A stretch of 64,000 nt of DNA from Haloterrigena gelatinilytica (GCF_013342145.1 NZ_JABUQZ010000001.1:930001-994000); one strand, 5' to 3'. Counted from the stretch's first letter, positions 18,026 through 29,233 are shown. Made by a program: numbers and translations. Notes: generated by a model not told the origin, from the letters alone.

Positions 18026-19305
18026 CGACACCGGACGACATACTTCGCGTTCGCGACCTCTCGACGCGGTTCTTCACGCAGGAGGGACGGATCAACGCGG
18101 TCTCGGAGCTCGACGTGCGGATCGAACGCGGCGAGGTCTTCGGGATCGTCGGCGAGAGCGGCAGCGGCAAGAGCGTCACCGCCCGCTCGATCATGGACCT
18201 GGTCGAATCGCCCGGGCGGATCACCGACGGGGAGATCTGGTTCGACGACGCCGAGCTGGCCGATGCGGTCGCCGACGATCACCCCGACGCCGTCGACGGC
18301 ACGTTCGTGAACCTGCTCGAGCTCCCCGAACGCGTCCGGGACTCGCTTCGGGGCACCTCGTTCAGCATGATCTTTCAGGATCCCGAGAGCAGCTTCAATC
18401 CGACGCTGACGGTCGGCGAGCAACTCGCCGAAGCCGTCGAAGTCCAGCGCCGGGCCAGCGCGACCCCGCGGTCGACGCGGGCCCGGACCCGGGAGTACTC
18501 GCTCGCCTCGTACGCGCTCTCGACGGTGCTTCCCTCGCGGACGTACGTCACGCCGGAGAGCCGCGAGCGGGCGATCGAACTGCTCGAACTGGTCGGCATC
18601 CCGGACCCGGTCGAGCGGGCCGACGAGTACCCCCACGAGTACTCCGGCGGAATGCTCCAGCGGGCGATGATCGCCCAGGCGCTGGCCGGCGAACCCGACG
18701 TCTTGATCGCCGACGAACCGACGACCGCGCTGGACGTCACCATCCAGGCCCAGATCCTCGACCTGCTCGACGACCTGCAGGCCGAAACCGGCATGACCAT
18801 CCTGCTGATCACCCACAACCTCGGCGTCATCGCCCGGATGTGCGACCGGATCGGCGTGATGTACGCCGGCGAGATCGTCGAGCGGGGGACCCTCGCGGAC
18901 GTCTTCGACGACCACGTCCATCCGTACACCGAGGGATTGCTCGGGTCGATCCCGGACCTCGAGGGCGCGCGGAGTCGCCTCGAGCCGATCCCGGGGAACG
19001 TGCCGAGCCTGCTCGCCGACGAACAGGACGATCGGTGTCGCTTCGCCGACCGCTGCCCGAAGGCCATGGAGGACTGCCTCGAGCATCCGCCGGAGTACCC
19101 GGCCGCGGGAAGCGACCACCACGAGGCGCGGTGCGTCCTCGCCGAGACGGCGTACGACGAGACGCGGGCGTTGCCCGAGGGCTACTTCGGCGAGACGGAG
19201 CGACCCGCCGCCGACAAACACGCCGGGCCGGAAGAACCCGACGAGGAACCGCCGGAAGAGCGGTCGCACCCGCCGACCGAGACGACCGGAGGTGAACACC
19301 AGTGA
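18022..19305 (+). CDS. dppD: ABC transporter ATP-binding protein, DppD/OppD type
   Basis: 427-residue ATPase: Walker [10 protein letters not shown]-loop [12 protein letters not shown], signature [16 protein letters not shown], Walker [14 protein letters not shown]-loop ITHN. The C-terminal oligopeptide_HPY extension carries a Cys cluster ([16 protein letters not shown]) typical of Dpp/Opp ATPases, which can hold an Fe-S cluster. About 50 extra residues lie between the Q-loop and the signature. The long charged tail is a halophile feature. Confidence 0.94.
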   Translation: MTTPDDILRVRDLSTRFFTQEGRINAVSELDVRIERGEVFGIVGESGSGKSVTARSIMDLVESPGRITDGEIWFDDAELADAVADDHPDAVDGTFVNLLELPERVRDSLRGTSFSMIFQDPESSFNPTLTVGEQLAEAVEVQRRASATPRSTRARTREYSLASYALSTVLPSRTYVTPESRERAIELLELVGIPDPVERADEYPHEYSGGMLQRAMIAQALAGEPDVLIADEPTTALDVTIQAQILDLLDDLQAETGMTILLITHNLGVIARMCDRIGVMYAGEIVERGTLADVFDDHVHPYTEGLLGSIPDLEGARSRLEPIPGNVPSLLADEQDDRCRFADRCPKAMEDCLEHPPEYPAAGSDHHEARCVLAETAYDETRALPEGYFGETERPAADKHAGPEEPDEEPPEERSHPPTETTGGEHQ

Positions 19306-20618
19306 GCGCCGGCGACCCGCTCGTCCGCGTCGACGACCTCCGCAAGTACTTCTGGGAGCACGACTCGCTGCTCGACCGGCTGTTCGGCGACGAACCGGTC
19401 CCCGTCCGCGCCGTCGACGGCGTCAGCTTCGAGATCCACGAGGGCGAGACCCTCGGTCTGGTCGGCGAATCCGGCTGCGGCAAGTCGACGGCCGGCGAGA
19501 CGATGGTGCGGCTCCAGGAGCCGACCGACGGCCGGGTCGAGTTCGACGGCGAGCCCGTCTTCGCCCTCGAGGGGGACGCCCTCGACGCGTTCCGGCGCGC
19601 GGTGCAGATCGTCTTTCAGGACCCGTTCTCGAGTCTCGATCCGCGGATGACCGTCGGCGATATCGTCAGGGAGCCACTGGACGTCCACGGCGTCGGCACC
19701 GAGGAAGAGCGGCGAGACCGCGTCCGCGGCCTCCTCGAGCGCGTCGGTCTCTCGGCCGACCAGTTCGACCGCTACCCTCACGAGTTCTCCGGCGGGCAAC
19801 GCCAGCGGATCGGCATCGCCCGCGCGCTGGCCGTCGAACCCGAGTTCGTCGTGCTCGACGAACCGACCTCGGCGCTGGACGTCTCCGTCCAGGCGCAAGT
19901 GCTGAACCTGCTCGACGATCTCCAGGACGAGTTCGACCTCACCTACCTGCTGATCAGTCACGACCTCTCGGTGATTCGCCACGTCTGCGATCGCGTCGCC
20001 GTGATGTACCTCGGCGAGATCGTCGAAATCGGTCCCGTCGACGAGCTGTTCGGGGCGCCGAAACACCCCTACACGCGGGCCCTACTCGAGAGCGTTCCCA
20101 GGGCGTCGACCGACGAGCGCGAGCGCGACCGGGAGACGCTGGCCGGCGACGTGCCGTCGCCGCGAGACCCGCCCAGCGGCTGCCGGTTCCGGACCCGATG
20201 CCCGATGGTGATCCCGCCCGAAACCCTCGACATCGAGCAGGAAACCTACCGCGAACTCATGACCCTCCGCGAGCGGATCGAGCGGCGGGACGTCTCGCTC
20301 GAAGCCGTCGGAACCGACGAGCGGTTGGATATCGCCGGCGGCGGTGCGTCCGACGAGGACGTCCCCGCTGCGACCGAAGCGCTGAAGAATCGGTTACTCG
20401 AGACCGAGTTGCCGCCGCGTCACGAGGCCGTCGTGGACGAGGCGCTCGCGGAACTCGCGGCGGGCGACTGGGCGGCCGCCGCCGACCGGTTGCGGGCCGA
20501 GTACGAGAGCGTCTGCGAACGAGAGGCGCCCGACCTCGGCGACGGCTCGCATCCGGTCGCCTGTCACCTCCACGGGGCGGCCGCCGAGCGGACGGACGGC
20601 CCGAGTTCGTGGACGTGA
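19302..20618 (+). CDS. dppF: ABC transporter ATP-binding protein, DppF/OppF type
   Basis: 438 residues with GTG start overlapping the previous stop by 4 bp. Walker [10 protein letters not shown]-loop [12 protein letters not shown], signature [16 protein letters not shown], Walker [14 protein letters not shown]-loop ISHD. After the HPY domain ([12 protein letters not shown]) there is a ~120-residue helical, acidic extension not found in bacterial DppF. Completes the importer with the upstream ATPase and the two permeases. Confidence 0.94.
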   Translation: MSAGDPLVRVDDLRKYFWEHDSLLDRLFGDEPVPVRAVDGVSFEIHEGETLGLVGESGCGKSTAGETMVRLQEPTDGRVEFDGEPVFALEGDALDAFRRAVQIVFQDPFSSLDPRMTVGDIVREPLDVHGVGTEEERRDRVRGLLERVGLSADQFDRYPHEFSGGQRQRIGIARALAVEPEFVVLDEPTSALDVSVQAQVLNLLDDLQDEFDLTYLLISHDLSVIRHVCDRVAVMYLGEIVEIGPVDELFGAPKHPYTRALLESVPRASTDERERDRETLAGDVPSPRDPPSGCRFRTRCPMVIPPETLDIEQETYRELMTLRERIERRDVSLEAVGTDERLDIAGGGASDEDVPAATEALKNRLLETELPPRHEAVVDEALAELAAGDWAAAADRLRAEYESVCEREAPDLGDGSHPVACHLHGAAAERTDGPSSWT

Positions 20619-20797
20619 TCGACCGCGGTCGAATTGCGCGGCTCCGGCCGACCGAAATCGGTCGGTGCTATCAGTCGGTGATATCGGATACCGGCCCGCC
20701 GTCGGCGGGTTTCGGGACGGCGCGAGCGAACTGTTCAGCCGATCGTCCCTATCTGTGTTGGCAGTAGGTGTAATATGGCTGGTCGCCTTGATCGAGT

Positions 20798-21163
20798 ATG
20801 AACGACGCGAACGCCACCCGGATGGAAGCGGCCTGCTCCCTTCTCGCCGAGTCCGAACGCCGATACCTGCTCTACCAGCTCGCCGAGAACCGCGGCGCCC
20901 ACCTCGAGGACGTCGTCACCCGGATCGCCGCCTGGGAGTTCGACGTCCACCCCGTCGAGATCGACAAGGAGGATCGACAGCGGGTCTACGTCTCGCTGGT
21001 TCACAACCACCTCCCGCGACTCGCCGACTACGACATCATCGAGTACGACCTCCGCAACGGCGACATCGTCCTCGCCGACGGGTTCGACGACATCAAGCCG
21101 CTGCTCGAGCAGTTCCGGCAGACCGAGGAGGAGCCGGAGATCCGCGAACTGCCGTCGCTCTAA
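20798..21163 (+). CDS. Small haloarchaeal winged-helix (DUF7344-like) protein
   Basis: 121 residues. The sequence AACSLLAESERRYLLYQLAEN ... VTRIAAWEF ... YVSLVHNHLPRLADYDIIEYD is the pattern of the small haloarchaeal wHTH regulators, in which a first helix pair is followed by a region that brings the chains together over DNA. Target unknown. It is separated by 180 bp from the transporter operon and reads in the same direction. Confidence 0.8.
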   Translation: MNDANATRMEAACSLLAESERRYLLYQLAENRGAHLEDVVTRIAAWEFDVHPVEIDKEDRQRVYVSLVHNHLPRLADYDIIEYDLRNGDIVLADGFDDIKPLLEQFRQTEEEPEIRELPSL

Positions 21164-21300
21164 CCCTCGAGCGTCGCGGTAACGCAGCTCGTCGTACAGC
21201 GGCCGTCCATTCCGTACAGCGTCCGATCTTTTTCGATCCCGTCCGTCGACTCCCGGTTTCGAATCGAAACGCGTAGAACCGTGCCGACGAGACGGCCGGT

Positions 21301-22233
21301 ATGAGCCGCTTTCGAAATCTCGTTCGCTTTCTCGCGCTCGCAACCGTCTGGGGCTCCGCGTTCGTCGCGATCAGCGCCGGCCTCGACCACTTCCCGCCGG
21401 TGTTGTTCGCCGCCTTCCGGTACGATATCGCTGGCGTCCTGATGCTCGCCTACGCCGCCGTCGCGGTCGACGACTGGCGACCTCGCGGCCGCAGCGAGTG
21501 GTCGCTGGTCGCCGTTGGCGCCGTCCTGTTGATCGCGGCCTACCACGCCTTCCTCTTCGTCGGCCAGCAACACACGACGGCGGCCGCGGCCGCGATCGTC
21601 GTGAGCCTCTCGCCGGTGCTGACCACCGGGTTCGCCCGCCTGCTCGTCCCCTCGGACGCGCTCTCCCCGGTCGGCGTCGGCGGCCTCCTGGTCGGCCTGC
21701 TCGGCGTCGCGGTCGTCGCGCGCCCCGATCCCGCGAACCTGCTGTCGGTCGACGCCGTCGCGACGGGACTCGTCTTCTGTGCGGCGGCCGCCTTCGGGCT
21801 GGGCAGCGTCCTCACTCGCCGGATCGACGCCTCGCTCCCGATCGAGACCATGGAGGCCTGGTCGATGCTCGGCGGCGCCGTCCTGATGCACGGCGTCAGC
21901 CTGGCGCTCGGCGAGCCGCTCGAGCCGTCGACGTGGACCCGTCCCGAGGCGCTCGGCGCGCTGGGCTACCTGTCGCTGGTCGCCAGCGCGCTGGGTTTCC
22001 TGCTCTACTTCGATCTGCTCGAGCGGTTGGGCGCCGTCGAGATCAACATGGTCTCCTACGTCGCGCCGATCGTCGCCGCCGTCGTCGGCTGGCTCTACCT
22101 CGGGGAAGTCGTCGACGCGACGACGGCCGCCGGCTTCGGCTTCATCGCGGTCGGCTTCGTCCTCGTCAAGCGACGGGCGCTGCGCGAGGAGTTCGGACAC
22201 GCGCTGGATCCGGGTCGATCTTCGAGCGAGTGA
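21301..22233 (+). CDS. EamA/DMT-family transporter
   Basis: 310 residues with ten TM helices formed by two EamA repeats (residues ~10-140 and ~155-290). Typical elements are WGSAFVAISAGLDHFPPVLFAAFRYD in repeat 1 and LYFDLLERLGAVEINMVSYVAPIVA in repeat 2. It is probably a metabolite or drug exporter; substrate cannot be read from sequence. Confidence 0.9.
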   Translation: MSRFRNLVRFLALATVWGSAFVAISAGLDHFPPVLFAAFRYDIAGVLMLAYAAVAVDDWRPRGRSEWSLVAVGAVLLIAAYHAFLFVGQQHTTAAAAAIVVSLSPVLTTGFARLLVPSDALSPVGVGGLLVGLLGVAVVARPDPANLLSVDAVATGLVFCAAAAFGLGSVLTRRIDASLPIETMEAWSMLGGAVLMHGVSLALGEPLEPSTWTRPEALGALGYLSLVASALGFLLYFDLLERLGAVEINMVSYVAPIVAAVVGWLYLGEVVDATTAAGFGFIAVGFVLVKRRALREEFGHALDPGRSSSE

Positions 22234-22424
22234 GCCGACGACCGATCGGAAACTCCCGCGACCGGCGTACGGCGCGGGTTGGGAGAGAAAACTCGAGTCG
22301 CTATCGGCTGGTCTCCCATCGATAGCGGGGCTCAGTTCAGACGCCGCTCCGAGAGGCGACTGCTCGTCGGTCGAAAACCGCGAAAAATAACGCGAACGCG
22401 TCCAGCCCGAGCCCGAGGGTGCGA

Positions 22425-24656
22425 TTACTGGAAGCCGATCCGACTGTCGCGGCGACCCGTCGGTCCGGGGCCGCCCGATCCGCCGCCCTGGAACTCCTCT
22501 TCGATCTGCTCGTAGTAGTCCAGGATGTCGTCGGTGATCGTCGGCCGGACGTTCTCCATGGCCTGCCGGAAGTGGCGCATCTCGACGATGTCGGCCTCCT
22601 CGTCCTCGCGCAGCGCCTCGATGGCCGCCTCGCGGGCGATCGACTCGAGGTCGCTGCCGACGTAGCCGTCGGTGATCTCGGCGATCTCGCGCAGCGTGAC
22701 GTCCGCGGCCAGCGGCGTGTTCTGCGTGTGGATCTCGAGGATCCGCTCGCGGCCGTCGACGTCGGGTTCGCCGATCATGACCAGCCGGTCGAACCGCCCC
22801 GAGCGCAGCAGCGCGGGGTCGATCATGTCCGGCCGGTTGGTCGCGCCGATGACCATCACGTTCTCCATCTCCTCGAGCCCGTCGAGTTCGGTCAGGAGCT
22901 GGTTGACGACCCGCTCGGAGACGTTCGAGCCGGTTTCACCGCCCCGGCCCGGCGCGAGCGCGTCGAGCTCGTCGAAGAAGATCACCGTCGGCGAGACCTG
23001 CCGCGCCTTGCGGAAGGTCTGCCGGATGGCCTTCTCCGATTCGCCGACCCACTTCGAGAGGAGCTGCGGACCGCGCACCGAGATGAAGTTCGCGTTGGTC
23101 TCGTTGGCGACCGCTTTCGCCATGAGCGTCTTCCCGGTGCCCGGCGGCCCGTACAGCAAGACGCCGGCCGGCGGATCGACGCCCAGCCGGTCGAACCGCT
23201 CGGGGTTCGAGAGGGGCCACTCGACGGACTCCTGGACCTGCTCCTTGGCGGAGTGGAGGCCGCCGACGTCGTCCCAGGAGATCTTCGGGAGTTCGACGAG
23301 CACCTCCCGCATCGCCGAGGGTTCGACCTCGTTCAAGGCGCCGCGGAAGTCCTGGCGCTTGACGATCATCCGGTCGATCAGGCTCGGCGGGATGTCCTCC
23401 TCGTCGAGATCGATCTCGGGGAGGTACCGGCGCAGGGCCTTCATCGCGGCTTCCTTGGTCAGCGACTCGATGTCGGCGCCGACGAAGCCGTGGGTCTCGT
23501 CGGCCAGGTGACCGAGGTCGACGTCGTCCGAGAGGGGCATCCCGCGGGTGTGGATCTGCAGGATCTCCTCGCGGCCGACCTCGTCCGGGACGCCGATCTC
23601 GATCTCGCGGTCGAACCGGCCCGGCCGGCGCAGCGCGGGGTCGACCGAGTCCACGCGGTTGGTCGCCGCGATGACGATGACCTGACCGCGGGACTCGAGG
23701 CCGTCCATCATGGTCAGCAGCTGGGCGACGACGCGGCGCTCGACCTCGCCGGTGACGTCCTCCCGTTTGGGCGCGATGGAGTCGAGTTCGTCGATGAAGA
23801 TGATCGACGGCGACTCCTCGGTCGCGTCCTCGAAGATCTCCCGTAACTGCTGTTCGGACTCGCCGTAGTACTTGGAGATGATCTCCGGGCCCGCGATCGA
23901 GAAGAAGCTCGCGGAGGTCTCGTTGGCGACGGCCTTCGCGAGCAGCGTCTTCCCGGTGCCCGGCGGCCCGTGGAGCAGGACGCCCTGCGGGGGCTCGATG
24001 CCGAGCTTCTTGAAGATCTGCGGGTGTTTCATCGGGAGTTCGACCATCTCCCTGACCCGCTGGATCTCGCTTTGCAGGCCGCCGATGTCCTCGTAGGTGA
24101 TGCCGCCGCCGGTCTTCTCGAAGCCCGAAATCGGCTCCTCGCGGAGCTCGACGTCGGTGTCCTCGGTGATGAGGACCACGCCCTCGGGTTCCGTCTCGAC
24201 GGCGATGAGCGGGATCGCCTGGCCGGGCGACCGCATGAACGGATGGTTCGTCGAGGACATGACCGGGACGATGTCGCGACCGACGACCGGCCGCTTCAAG
24301 ATCTGGCGTTTCACCATGCCGGCGGCGTCGGAACCGAACTGGACCGACGCTTCCTCGGGGGGCGCGAGGGTGAGCTTATCCGCCTTCGTGGCCTCCGCCT
24401 TCCGGATCGTTACGCGTTCGCCGATCCCCACGTCGGCGTTCTGACGGGTGAACCCGTCGATGCGGACCGTATCGGTGTTCCAGTCCTGCCGGTCGGCGCG
24501 CCACACCTTCGCGGCGGTGGTGTCGGCGCCTTCGATTTCGATGATGTCGCCCGGACTCAGCTTCAGATGCAACAGCGTGTCCGGGTCGAGTCGGGCGATA
24601 CCACGACCCGAGTCGTTCGGGTACGCCTTCGCAACCTCCAGTTGAACTTCGTTCAT
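22425..24656 (-). CDS. CDC48-family AAA ATPase (VAT-like unfoldase)
   Basis: 743 residues with full VAT/Cdc48 architecture: N-terminal double-psi beta-barrel and 4-beta domains (1-~185, starting [19 protein letters not shown]), D1 AAA with HGPPGTGKT and FIDELDSI, D2 AAA with YGPPGTGKT and FFDELDAL, and arginine-finger regions RRPGRFD and LRSGRFD. It hexamerises and unfolds proteins for the proteasome. The C-terminal tail is short and Gly/Pro-rich ([19 protein letters not shown]); it lacks the HbYX motif in standard form. Confidence 0.96.
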   Translation of the reverse strand: MNEVQLEVAKAYPNDSGRGIARLDPDTLLHLKLSPGDIIEIEGADTTAAKVWRADRQDWNTDTVRIDGFTRQNADVGIGERVTIRKAEATKADKLTLAPPEEASVQFGSDAAGMVKRQILKRPVVGRDIVPVMSSTNHPFMRSPGQAIPLIAVETEPEGVVLITEDTDVELREEPISGFEKTGGGITYEDIGGLQSEIQRVREMVELPMKHPQIFKKLGIEPPQGVLLHGPPGTGKTLLAKAVANETSASFFSIAGPEIISKYYGESEQQLREIFEDATEESPSIIFIDELDSIAPKREDVTGEVERRVVAQLLTMMDGLESRGQVIVIAATNRVDSVDPALRRPGRFDREIEIGVPDEVGREEILQIHTRGMPLSDDVDLGHLADETHGFVGADIESLTKEAAMKALRRYLPEIDLDEEDIPPSLIDRMIVKRQDFRGALNEVEPSAMREVLVELPKISWDDVGGLHSAKEQVQESVEWPLSNPERFDRLGVDPPAGVLLYGPPGTGKTLMAKAVANETNANFISVRGPQLLSKWVGESEKAIRQTFRKARQVSPTVIFFDELDALAPGRGGETGSNVSERVVNQLLTELDGLEEMENVMVIGATNRPDMIDPALLRSGRFDRLVMIGEPDVDGRERILEIHTQNTPLAADVTLREIAEITDGYVGSDLESIAREAAIEALREDEEADIVEMRHFRQAMENVRPTITDDILDYYEQIEEEFQGGGSGGPGPTGRRDSRIGFQ

Positions 24657-24904
24657 GATTCGGGATGGACGGCGATGTCAGTGATTCCGCTTCGTGAGCG
24701 GATAGGTTTTTTGCTAGCCTACGTCGTTGCCTATGCTAGTTGATACCACATCTAACTGGTACGGCAGCGTACATAGATGTACCGGCATCGGTCGGTTTTG
24801 GTGGTACCGACACCGCCTCGAGAACGCGGCGCGGGACCGGTCGTCCTCCGTGGGAGTCGCACCGAGAGGATGCCTTTTTGATCGTTCCACCCGGCGACCT
24901 AGCT

Positions 24905-26356
24905 ATGCAACTCCTCGCGTTCGACGGCCGGATGGGCGCAAGCGGCGATATGATCCTCGCCGCGCTGCTCGATGCCGGCGCCGATCCCGACGTCCTCGAG
25001 GACGTGACGGACGACCTCGCGGTGGCGTACGAAATCGACGAGACGGTCAAGTGTGGTATCTCGTCGACGACGGTCGACGTGTTCCTGACCGACGATTCGG
25101 CGGCGGATCCCGGCGGGCCCGACGGCGACGGGGGGTCCCACGGCGACGACGGCCACGGTCACGACCACGGCGATGCCGACCACGGCGATGCCGACCACGA
25201 CGGGGCTGACCACCACGGTCACGACCACGGCCATACCCAAGCGCACGACCACGGCGACGACGGCCACAACCACCACCACGACCACGGCAATGACGGCCAC
25301 ACCCACGCCCACGACGACGCTCAGTCTGGCGGAGACGGCGTCCGCGCCGAGGGCCACGGCCCCCACCGGAGCTACCGCGAGGTCCGCGACATCGTCGCGG
25401 GGATGGACCTCGAGCCGGCGGTCGAACGCGACGCGCTCGCTATCTTCGAACTGCTCGGCGAGGCCGAAGCCAGCGTCCACGGCGAGTCCCTCGAGGAGAT
25501 CCATTTCCACGAGGTAGGAGCCGACGACGCCATCGCCGACGTAGTCGGCGCCGCCCTCCTCGTCCACGACCTCGAGCCCGATCGGATCGTCACGACACCG
25601 CTCGCGACGGGCGGCGGTAGCGTCTCGATGAGCCACGGCGAGTACCCCGTCCCGACGCCGGCCGTCGTCGAGATCGCCGAGCGCGCGGACTGGTCGCTTC
25701 GCGGCGGCCCGGTCGACGCCGAACTGCTGACGCCCACCGGCGCCGCCATTCTGGGTCACTTCGCCGACGGCGTCGACTCGTTGCCGTCGCTCGATCTCCG
25801 CGGGGTCGGCTACGGCGCCGGCGGTTACGACCTCGATCCCCACCCGAACGTTCTCCGGGTCCTGATCGGCGACGCGCAGGGGGAACTCGTGAAGGACGAT
25901 ATCGCCGTCCTCGAGACGAACCTCGATGACGCGACGCCGGAGGTGCTGGGCGGCCTGCAGGAGACGCTGGCCAACGCGGGCGCGCGGGACGTTTCGATCG
26001 TGCCGGCGACGATGAAGAAGTCCCGTCCCGGCCACCTCGTGAAGGTGATCTGCAAGCCCGCGGATCGGGAACGGGTCGCTCGAGCGCTGGCCGAAGAGAC
26101 CGGAACGCTGGGCGTCCGGGACGCCGGCGCGACCCACCGGTGGATCGCGAATCGGGCGTTCGAGACGGTGGCCCTCGAGATCGACGGCGAAACCTACGAG
26201 GTGACCGTGAAAATCGCCAGCGACGCGGACGGCGAGGTGTACGACGTGAGCGCGGAGCACGACGACGCGCTGGCGGTCGCGCGCGAGACCGACGTCCCGA
26301 TCCGCGAGGTCACCCGCCGCGCGGAGCGAGCGGTGCTGGACGAACAGGGGCACTAG
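24905..26356 (+). CDS. larC: Nickel pincer cofactor biosynthesis protein LarC with His-rich insert
   Basis: 483-residue LarC homologue (formerly DUF111). LarC inserts nickel into the pyridinium dithiocarboxylate pincer cofactor of lactate racemase-type enzymes. N-terminal FDGRMGASGDMILAALLDAG and the middle GLEEIHFHEVGADDAIAD-type segment are diagnostic. C-terminal ETNLDDATPEVLGGL and MKKSRPGHLVKVICKP belong to the second domain. Residues ~79-137 are an insertion with about 20 histidines alternating with Asp and Gly, a likely Ni-binding store. Written as one frame here; in lactobacilli LarC is made by a programmed frameshift. No larA, larB or larE lies nearby. Confidence 0.92.
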   Translation: MQLLAFDGRMGASGDMILAALLDAGADPDVLEDVTDDLAVAYEIDETVKCGISSTTVDVFLTDDSAADPGGPDGDGGSHGDDGHGHDHGDADHGDADHDGADHHGHDHGHTQAHDHGDDGHNHHHDHGNDGHTHAHDDAQSGGDGVRAEGHGPHRSYREVRDIVAGMDLEPAVERDALAIFELLGEAEASVHGESLEEIHFHEVGADDAIADVVGAALLVHDLEPDRIVTTPLATGGGSVSMSHGEYPVPTPAVVEIAERADWSLRGGPVDAELLTPTGAAILGHFADGVDSLPSLDLRGVGYGAGGYDLDPHPNVLRVLIGDAQGELVKDDIAVLETNLDDATPEVLGGLQETLANAGARDVSIVPATMKKSRPGHLVKVICKPADRERVARALAEETGTLGVRDAGATHRWIANRAFETVALEIDGETYEVTVKIASDADGEVYDVSAEHDDALAVARETDVPIREVTRRAERAVLDEQGH

Positions 26357-26413
26357 AAAACCGGAATCAGCGGGGCTCGGAAGCCGCATCCCGGAGCGGC
26401 GTATCCGCTCGAG

Positions 26414-27046
26414 CTAGTCGTCCTCCGTCTCGGTATCGATATCGATCTCGATCGATTCGTCGTCGGTCCAGTTCGACGATTGCGTGACGTCGGTCGAGCT
26501 ACTGGTCACTGACGAGCTGGAGACCGTCGTCGACGAAACGGTCGACTGCGAGACGCTCGTCCCGCTCGTGCTCGTTTCGCTCGTGGACGTGACGGACGAT
26601 GTCGACGTCCGAACGCCGTCTTCGGAGACCGACGTCACGGAAACCGAGACGTCATTATCGGCGTCGACGATCACTTCGATATCGGTCGCACCGGTGTCGG
26701 AATCGGTCGCGTGGATCACTGCCCCCCAGGGGAACGACTCGACGGCTGCACCGTCCGCAGTCGCTTCGTCGCCGCGTATATCCGTCGCATTGGGGGCCGT
26801 TATCGTCGATATCGAGACGGCATCGTCGGCGTCGACGATCACTTCGACGTCGGTGTCGCCGGTTTCGGCGTCGGTTTCGTGGAGTACCGTACCCCACGAG
26901 AATTCGGTTTCTGTCATGGTTTCTGATGTGTTTTCGGTCGAATCGCTGACGGGGTCGCCGGGTGCAGCGATCACCGTTGCACCCGCGGCGACGACCGCCG
27001 CTGCCGCGAGTCCGATCGTCAGCGCTATCGCGGTTCGTTGATTCAT
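26414..27046 (-). CDS. Secreted Ser/Thr-rich protein with duplicated acidic module
   Basis: 210 residues. The N-terminal hydrophobic helix (TAIALTIGLAAAAVVAAGATVIAA) is a Sec signal or anchor. Two copies of an acidic module follow: FSWGTVLHETDAETGDTDVE and FPWGAVIHATDSDTGATDIE, each followed by VIVDAD.AVSIS-like strands. A ~60-residue Ser/Thr/Val stretch, likely a glycosylated stalk, leads to an acidic C-terminus. Function not recognised. It neighbours the curlin-like cluster on the same strand as the two short curlin-like genes. Confidence 0.72.
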   Translation of the reverse strand: MNQRTAIALTIGLAAAAVVAAGATVIAAPGDPVSDSTENTSETMTETEFSWGTVLHETDAETGDTDVEVIVDADDAVSISTITAPNATDIRGDEATADGAAVESFPWGAVIHATDSDTGATDIEVIVDADNDVSVSVTSVSEDGVRTSTSSVTSTSETSTSGTSVSQSTVSSTTVSSSSVTSSSTDVTQSSNWTDDESIEIDIDTETEDD

Positions 27047-27414
27047 GGTTCAGTTAGCACACCGAGGCACGTTACCCGACCCCAGCGTCTCACTCGTCGG
27101 CGGATTCGGACATTAATCAATAGAACCGTTTCGTCGATATCCGTCTGCTAACCGACGGCTAACGCGACGGCATCGGTTCGCGAGACCGGCGTGGGAAACG
27201 ACCCTACGGCGTGTTATTCGACGTTTTTCGCGTCCGCACGTGAGTCGAACGCGGTCCCGGATCGGAGAGCGTGTTCTCGCTGTGCTTTCTGACGCGACTA
27301 GATCGTTACTCGTGACCTATTCCGACGAACCGCCTACCGTCGGCTGCTCGGGAGCACAACTGCGGTCCGCGGCGATCCGGACGGCTAAAAATAAGTGAAC
27401 GAAGCCGGGTGTCT

Positions 27415-27768
27415 CTAGAACAAGTCGACTTCGAACTCGTTCTCGGCTTCCTGGTCGGCGTCCTGGTCGATTTCGCCTTCGTTCTCGGCTTCAGCGACAC
27501 CGATTTGCGCGTTGACGTTCGACTGGTCTAGGTTGTTCTCGGCCGTGGCGTCGCCGAACACTGCGTACGCGGCGTTACCGCCCTGCTGACCGTAGTTCGT
27601 CTGGTCGACGTCCTGGTACTGCTTCACGTCCGCGTCTGCCTTCTGGTAGAGGTCCGCGTCTTGGTCGATATCCTGATCGACGTCGTTGACCTGTGCAGCC
27701 GCACCGCCTGCGAATACGAAGCTACACGCCAGTGCGATCGCCAGCAGCATCGAGATTGCGCGTTTCAT
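27415..27768 (-). CDS. Secreted curlin-like repeat protein, short paralogue A
   Basis: 117 residues. Signal peptide AISMLLAIALACSFVFAGG with cleavage near AAAQ. The mature chain is Q/N/A/D-rich with a periodic QxxQxxxxDQTNYGQQGGNAA pattern and a second half-repeat LDQSNVNAQIGVAEAEN, the strand-turn-strand spacing seen in curlin (CsgA) repeats. Flanks contain repeated DQDAD. Nearly identical to the next gene upstream (27783-28136), from which it is separated by 14 bp; they form a tandem-duplicated operon. Role proposed: a single-repeat minor subunit or nucleator. Confidence 0.8.
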   Translation of the reverse strand: MKRAISMLLAIALACSFVFAGGAAAQVNDVDQDIDQDADLYQKADADVKQYQDVDQTNYGQQGGNAAYAVFGDATAENNLDQSNVNAQIGVAEAENEGEIDQDADQEAENEFEVDLF

Positions 27769-27782
27769 TGTTGATCAGTTAG

Positions 27783-28136
27783 TTAGAAGACGTCGAACTC
27801 GAACTCGTTCTCAGCTTCCTGGTCGGCGTCCTGGTCGATTTCGCCTTCGTTCTCGGCCTCGGCCTCACCGTACTGCACGTTGAGGTTCGACTGGTCTAGG
27901 TTGTTCTGGGCCGTGGCGTCGCCGTACGCTGCGTACGCGACGTTACCGCCCTGCAGACCGATGTTCTTCTGGTCGACGTCCTGGTACTGCTTCACGTCCG
28001 CGTCCGCCTTCTGATAGAGGTCCGCGTCTTGGTCGGTATCCTGATCGATGTCGTTGACCTGTGCAGCAGCTCCGCCTGCGAACACGAAGCTACACGCCAG
28101 TGCGATCGCCAGCAGCATCGAGATTGCGCGTTTCAT
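27783..28136 (-). CDS. Secreted curlin-like repeat protein, short paralogue B
   Basis: Same length (117 aa), same signal peptide and same layout as paralogue A. Differences cluster in the repeat (DQKNIGLQGGNVAYAAYGDAT) and the end (EFDVF against EVDLF). First gene of the pair. The DNA of the two 5' halves is almost identical, pointing to recent duplication or conversion. The strong signal peptide, lack of Cys in the mature part and low hydrophobicity fit an extracellular fibre or biofilm component. Family assignment rests on repeat pattern only. Confidence 0.8.
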   Translation of the reverse strand: MKRAISMLLAIALACSFVFAGGAAAQVNDIDQDTDQDADLYQKADADVKQYQDVDQKNIGLQGGNVAYAAYGDATAQNNLDQSNLNVQYGEAEAENEGEIDQDADQEAENEFEFDVF

Positions 28137-29233
28137 GGTTGATCATGGGCACCCACACACGCATGGACGCTCGAGCACCACTCCATCGTGACCGATTCGC
28201 GTCGCACGGCTCGCGAATCCAGCCGTCTCGAGCGTCCAACGTGCCGTGTTGCCCAGTCGGGACAACAGCCGGGTTCCGTATTAAACCGCCCAACGGTTAC
28301 GATGTATAGCCGATATTGCGAACAGTTACAATCGTTAGGACGAGTAGGAAATTTAATGAAAGGTGTGTAATATTTGTGCCGATGCGGATAGATATTCGCT
28401 ACTGCCGGAATTTCCCGCAGAACTGATTCCGCGCCGTCTTCGAAATAGCTCGTGTAGATCGGCTGTAACTTTGATCGCGGCGTCGTAATAGTCTCCGGGA
28501 CGGGAACAGTTCGTCAGCGTGAACGAACGTGCGCTCCTCGATACCGTCGGTTCGACGGCCTCGAGAGTCGATTGATCACCGCTCTGAGGTCGCGTAATCC
28601 GGCATCGTCGCGTGTACACGCTGCGGACTCATCGCGCGAGAATCGTTGATCCGGCAGCGGTGACGGATCGATCGGCTTCGAGACCCCGGCTCCCGTCCCC
28701 GGCGCTGATCGTCGGTGTCCCCTTCTCGGCCCGTCCGGCGAGCGTCGGACTGCATCGCGTCGGGAGGCGCCGCGATCGCCACGGCAGTCGTCGCGCGTGC
28801 CGATCGCGGCCGCCGTTGAAGCCGGCGTCTCCTCGCCATCGATGGTAACCGTTCACGTTCACTGTCGATTACCGCGCGCTGAATCTCCCCTCGATCGTGA
28901 AACGGTCATTCGATCACTACTATCGTCGGTAGTTTTGGGTTTCGTTATCGAAGAAGCTTCTCGAACCAAAGAATTTCGAACACGAGTCGGTCGTAGTGCC
29001 GTATCGCGTATCGATCCGTCGACTCCTCCGGACGGCGGCGCGTAATCGGCCGTCTGAGCGGTCGTCTGGCGGAGGTAGACGGTCGTTTCCGCGAGTAGCG
29101 GACGAGTTCTAGTTAGTAGGACGACTAATACGATTTCCAACCTGTAGATAACAAAGTCTGTCTTTGGGATAGGACCGTTCGCGTCGAATCGTTCAGCGAC
29201 AAAACAAACTCACGATCGAAAATCAGAGCTACC
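28137..29233. other. 1.1-kb gene-poor interval between divergent curlin-like genes
   Basis: No convincing reading frame: those present are short, overlap in several frames and lack recognisable protein sequence. It contains A/T-rich spots (about 28275-28290 and 28340-28375), the former a possible minus-strand promoter (TTTAATAC) for the short curlin-like pair, which would give a leader of over 100 nt. The right part must hold the promoter for the 29234 gene; no clear TATA box was found. Confidence 0.5.

Noticed and set aside
22419-23846. 475-residue plus-strand frame opposite Cdc48
   Set aside because: The minus-strand Cdc48 has full AAA motifs; the opposite frame has none.
26414-27046. Plus-strand 185-residue frame opposite the Ser/Thr-rich protein
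   Set aside because: The minus-strand frame has a signal peptide and a duplicated module; the plus frame lacks both.
28353-28619. 88-residue minus-strand frame in the gap between curlin-like genes
   Set aside because: Low-quality composition, no homology recognised, no promoter or upstream signal.
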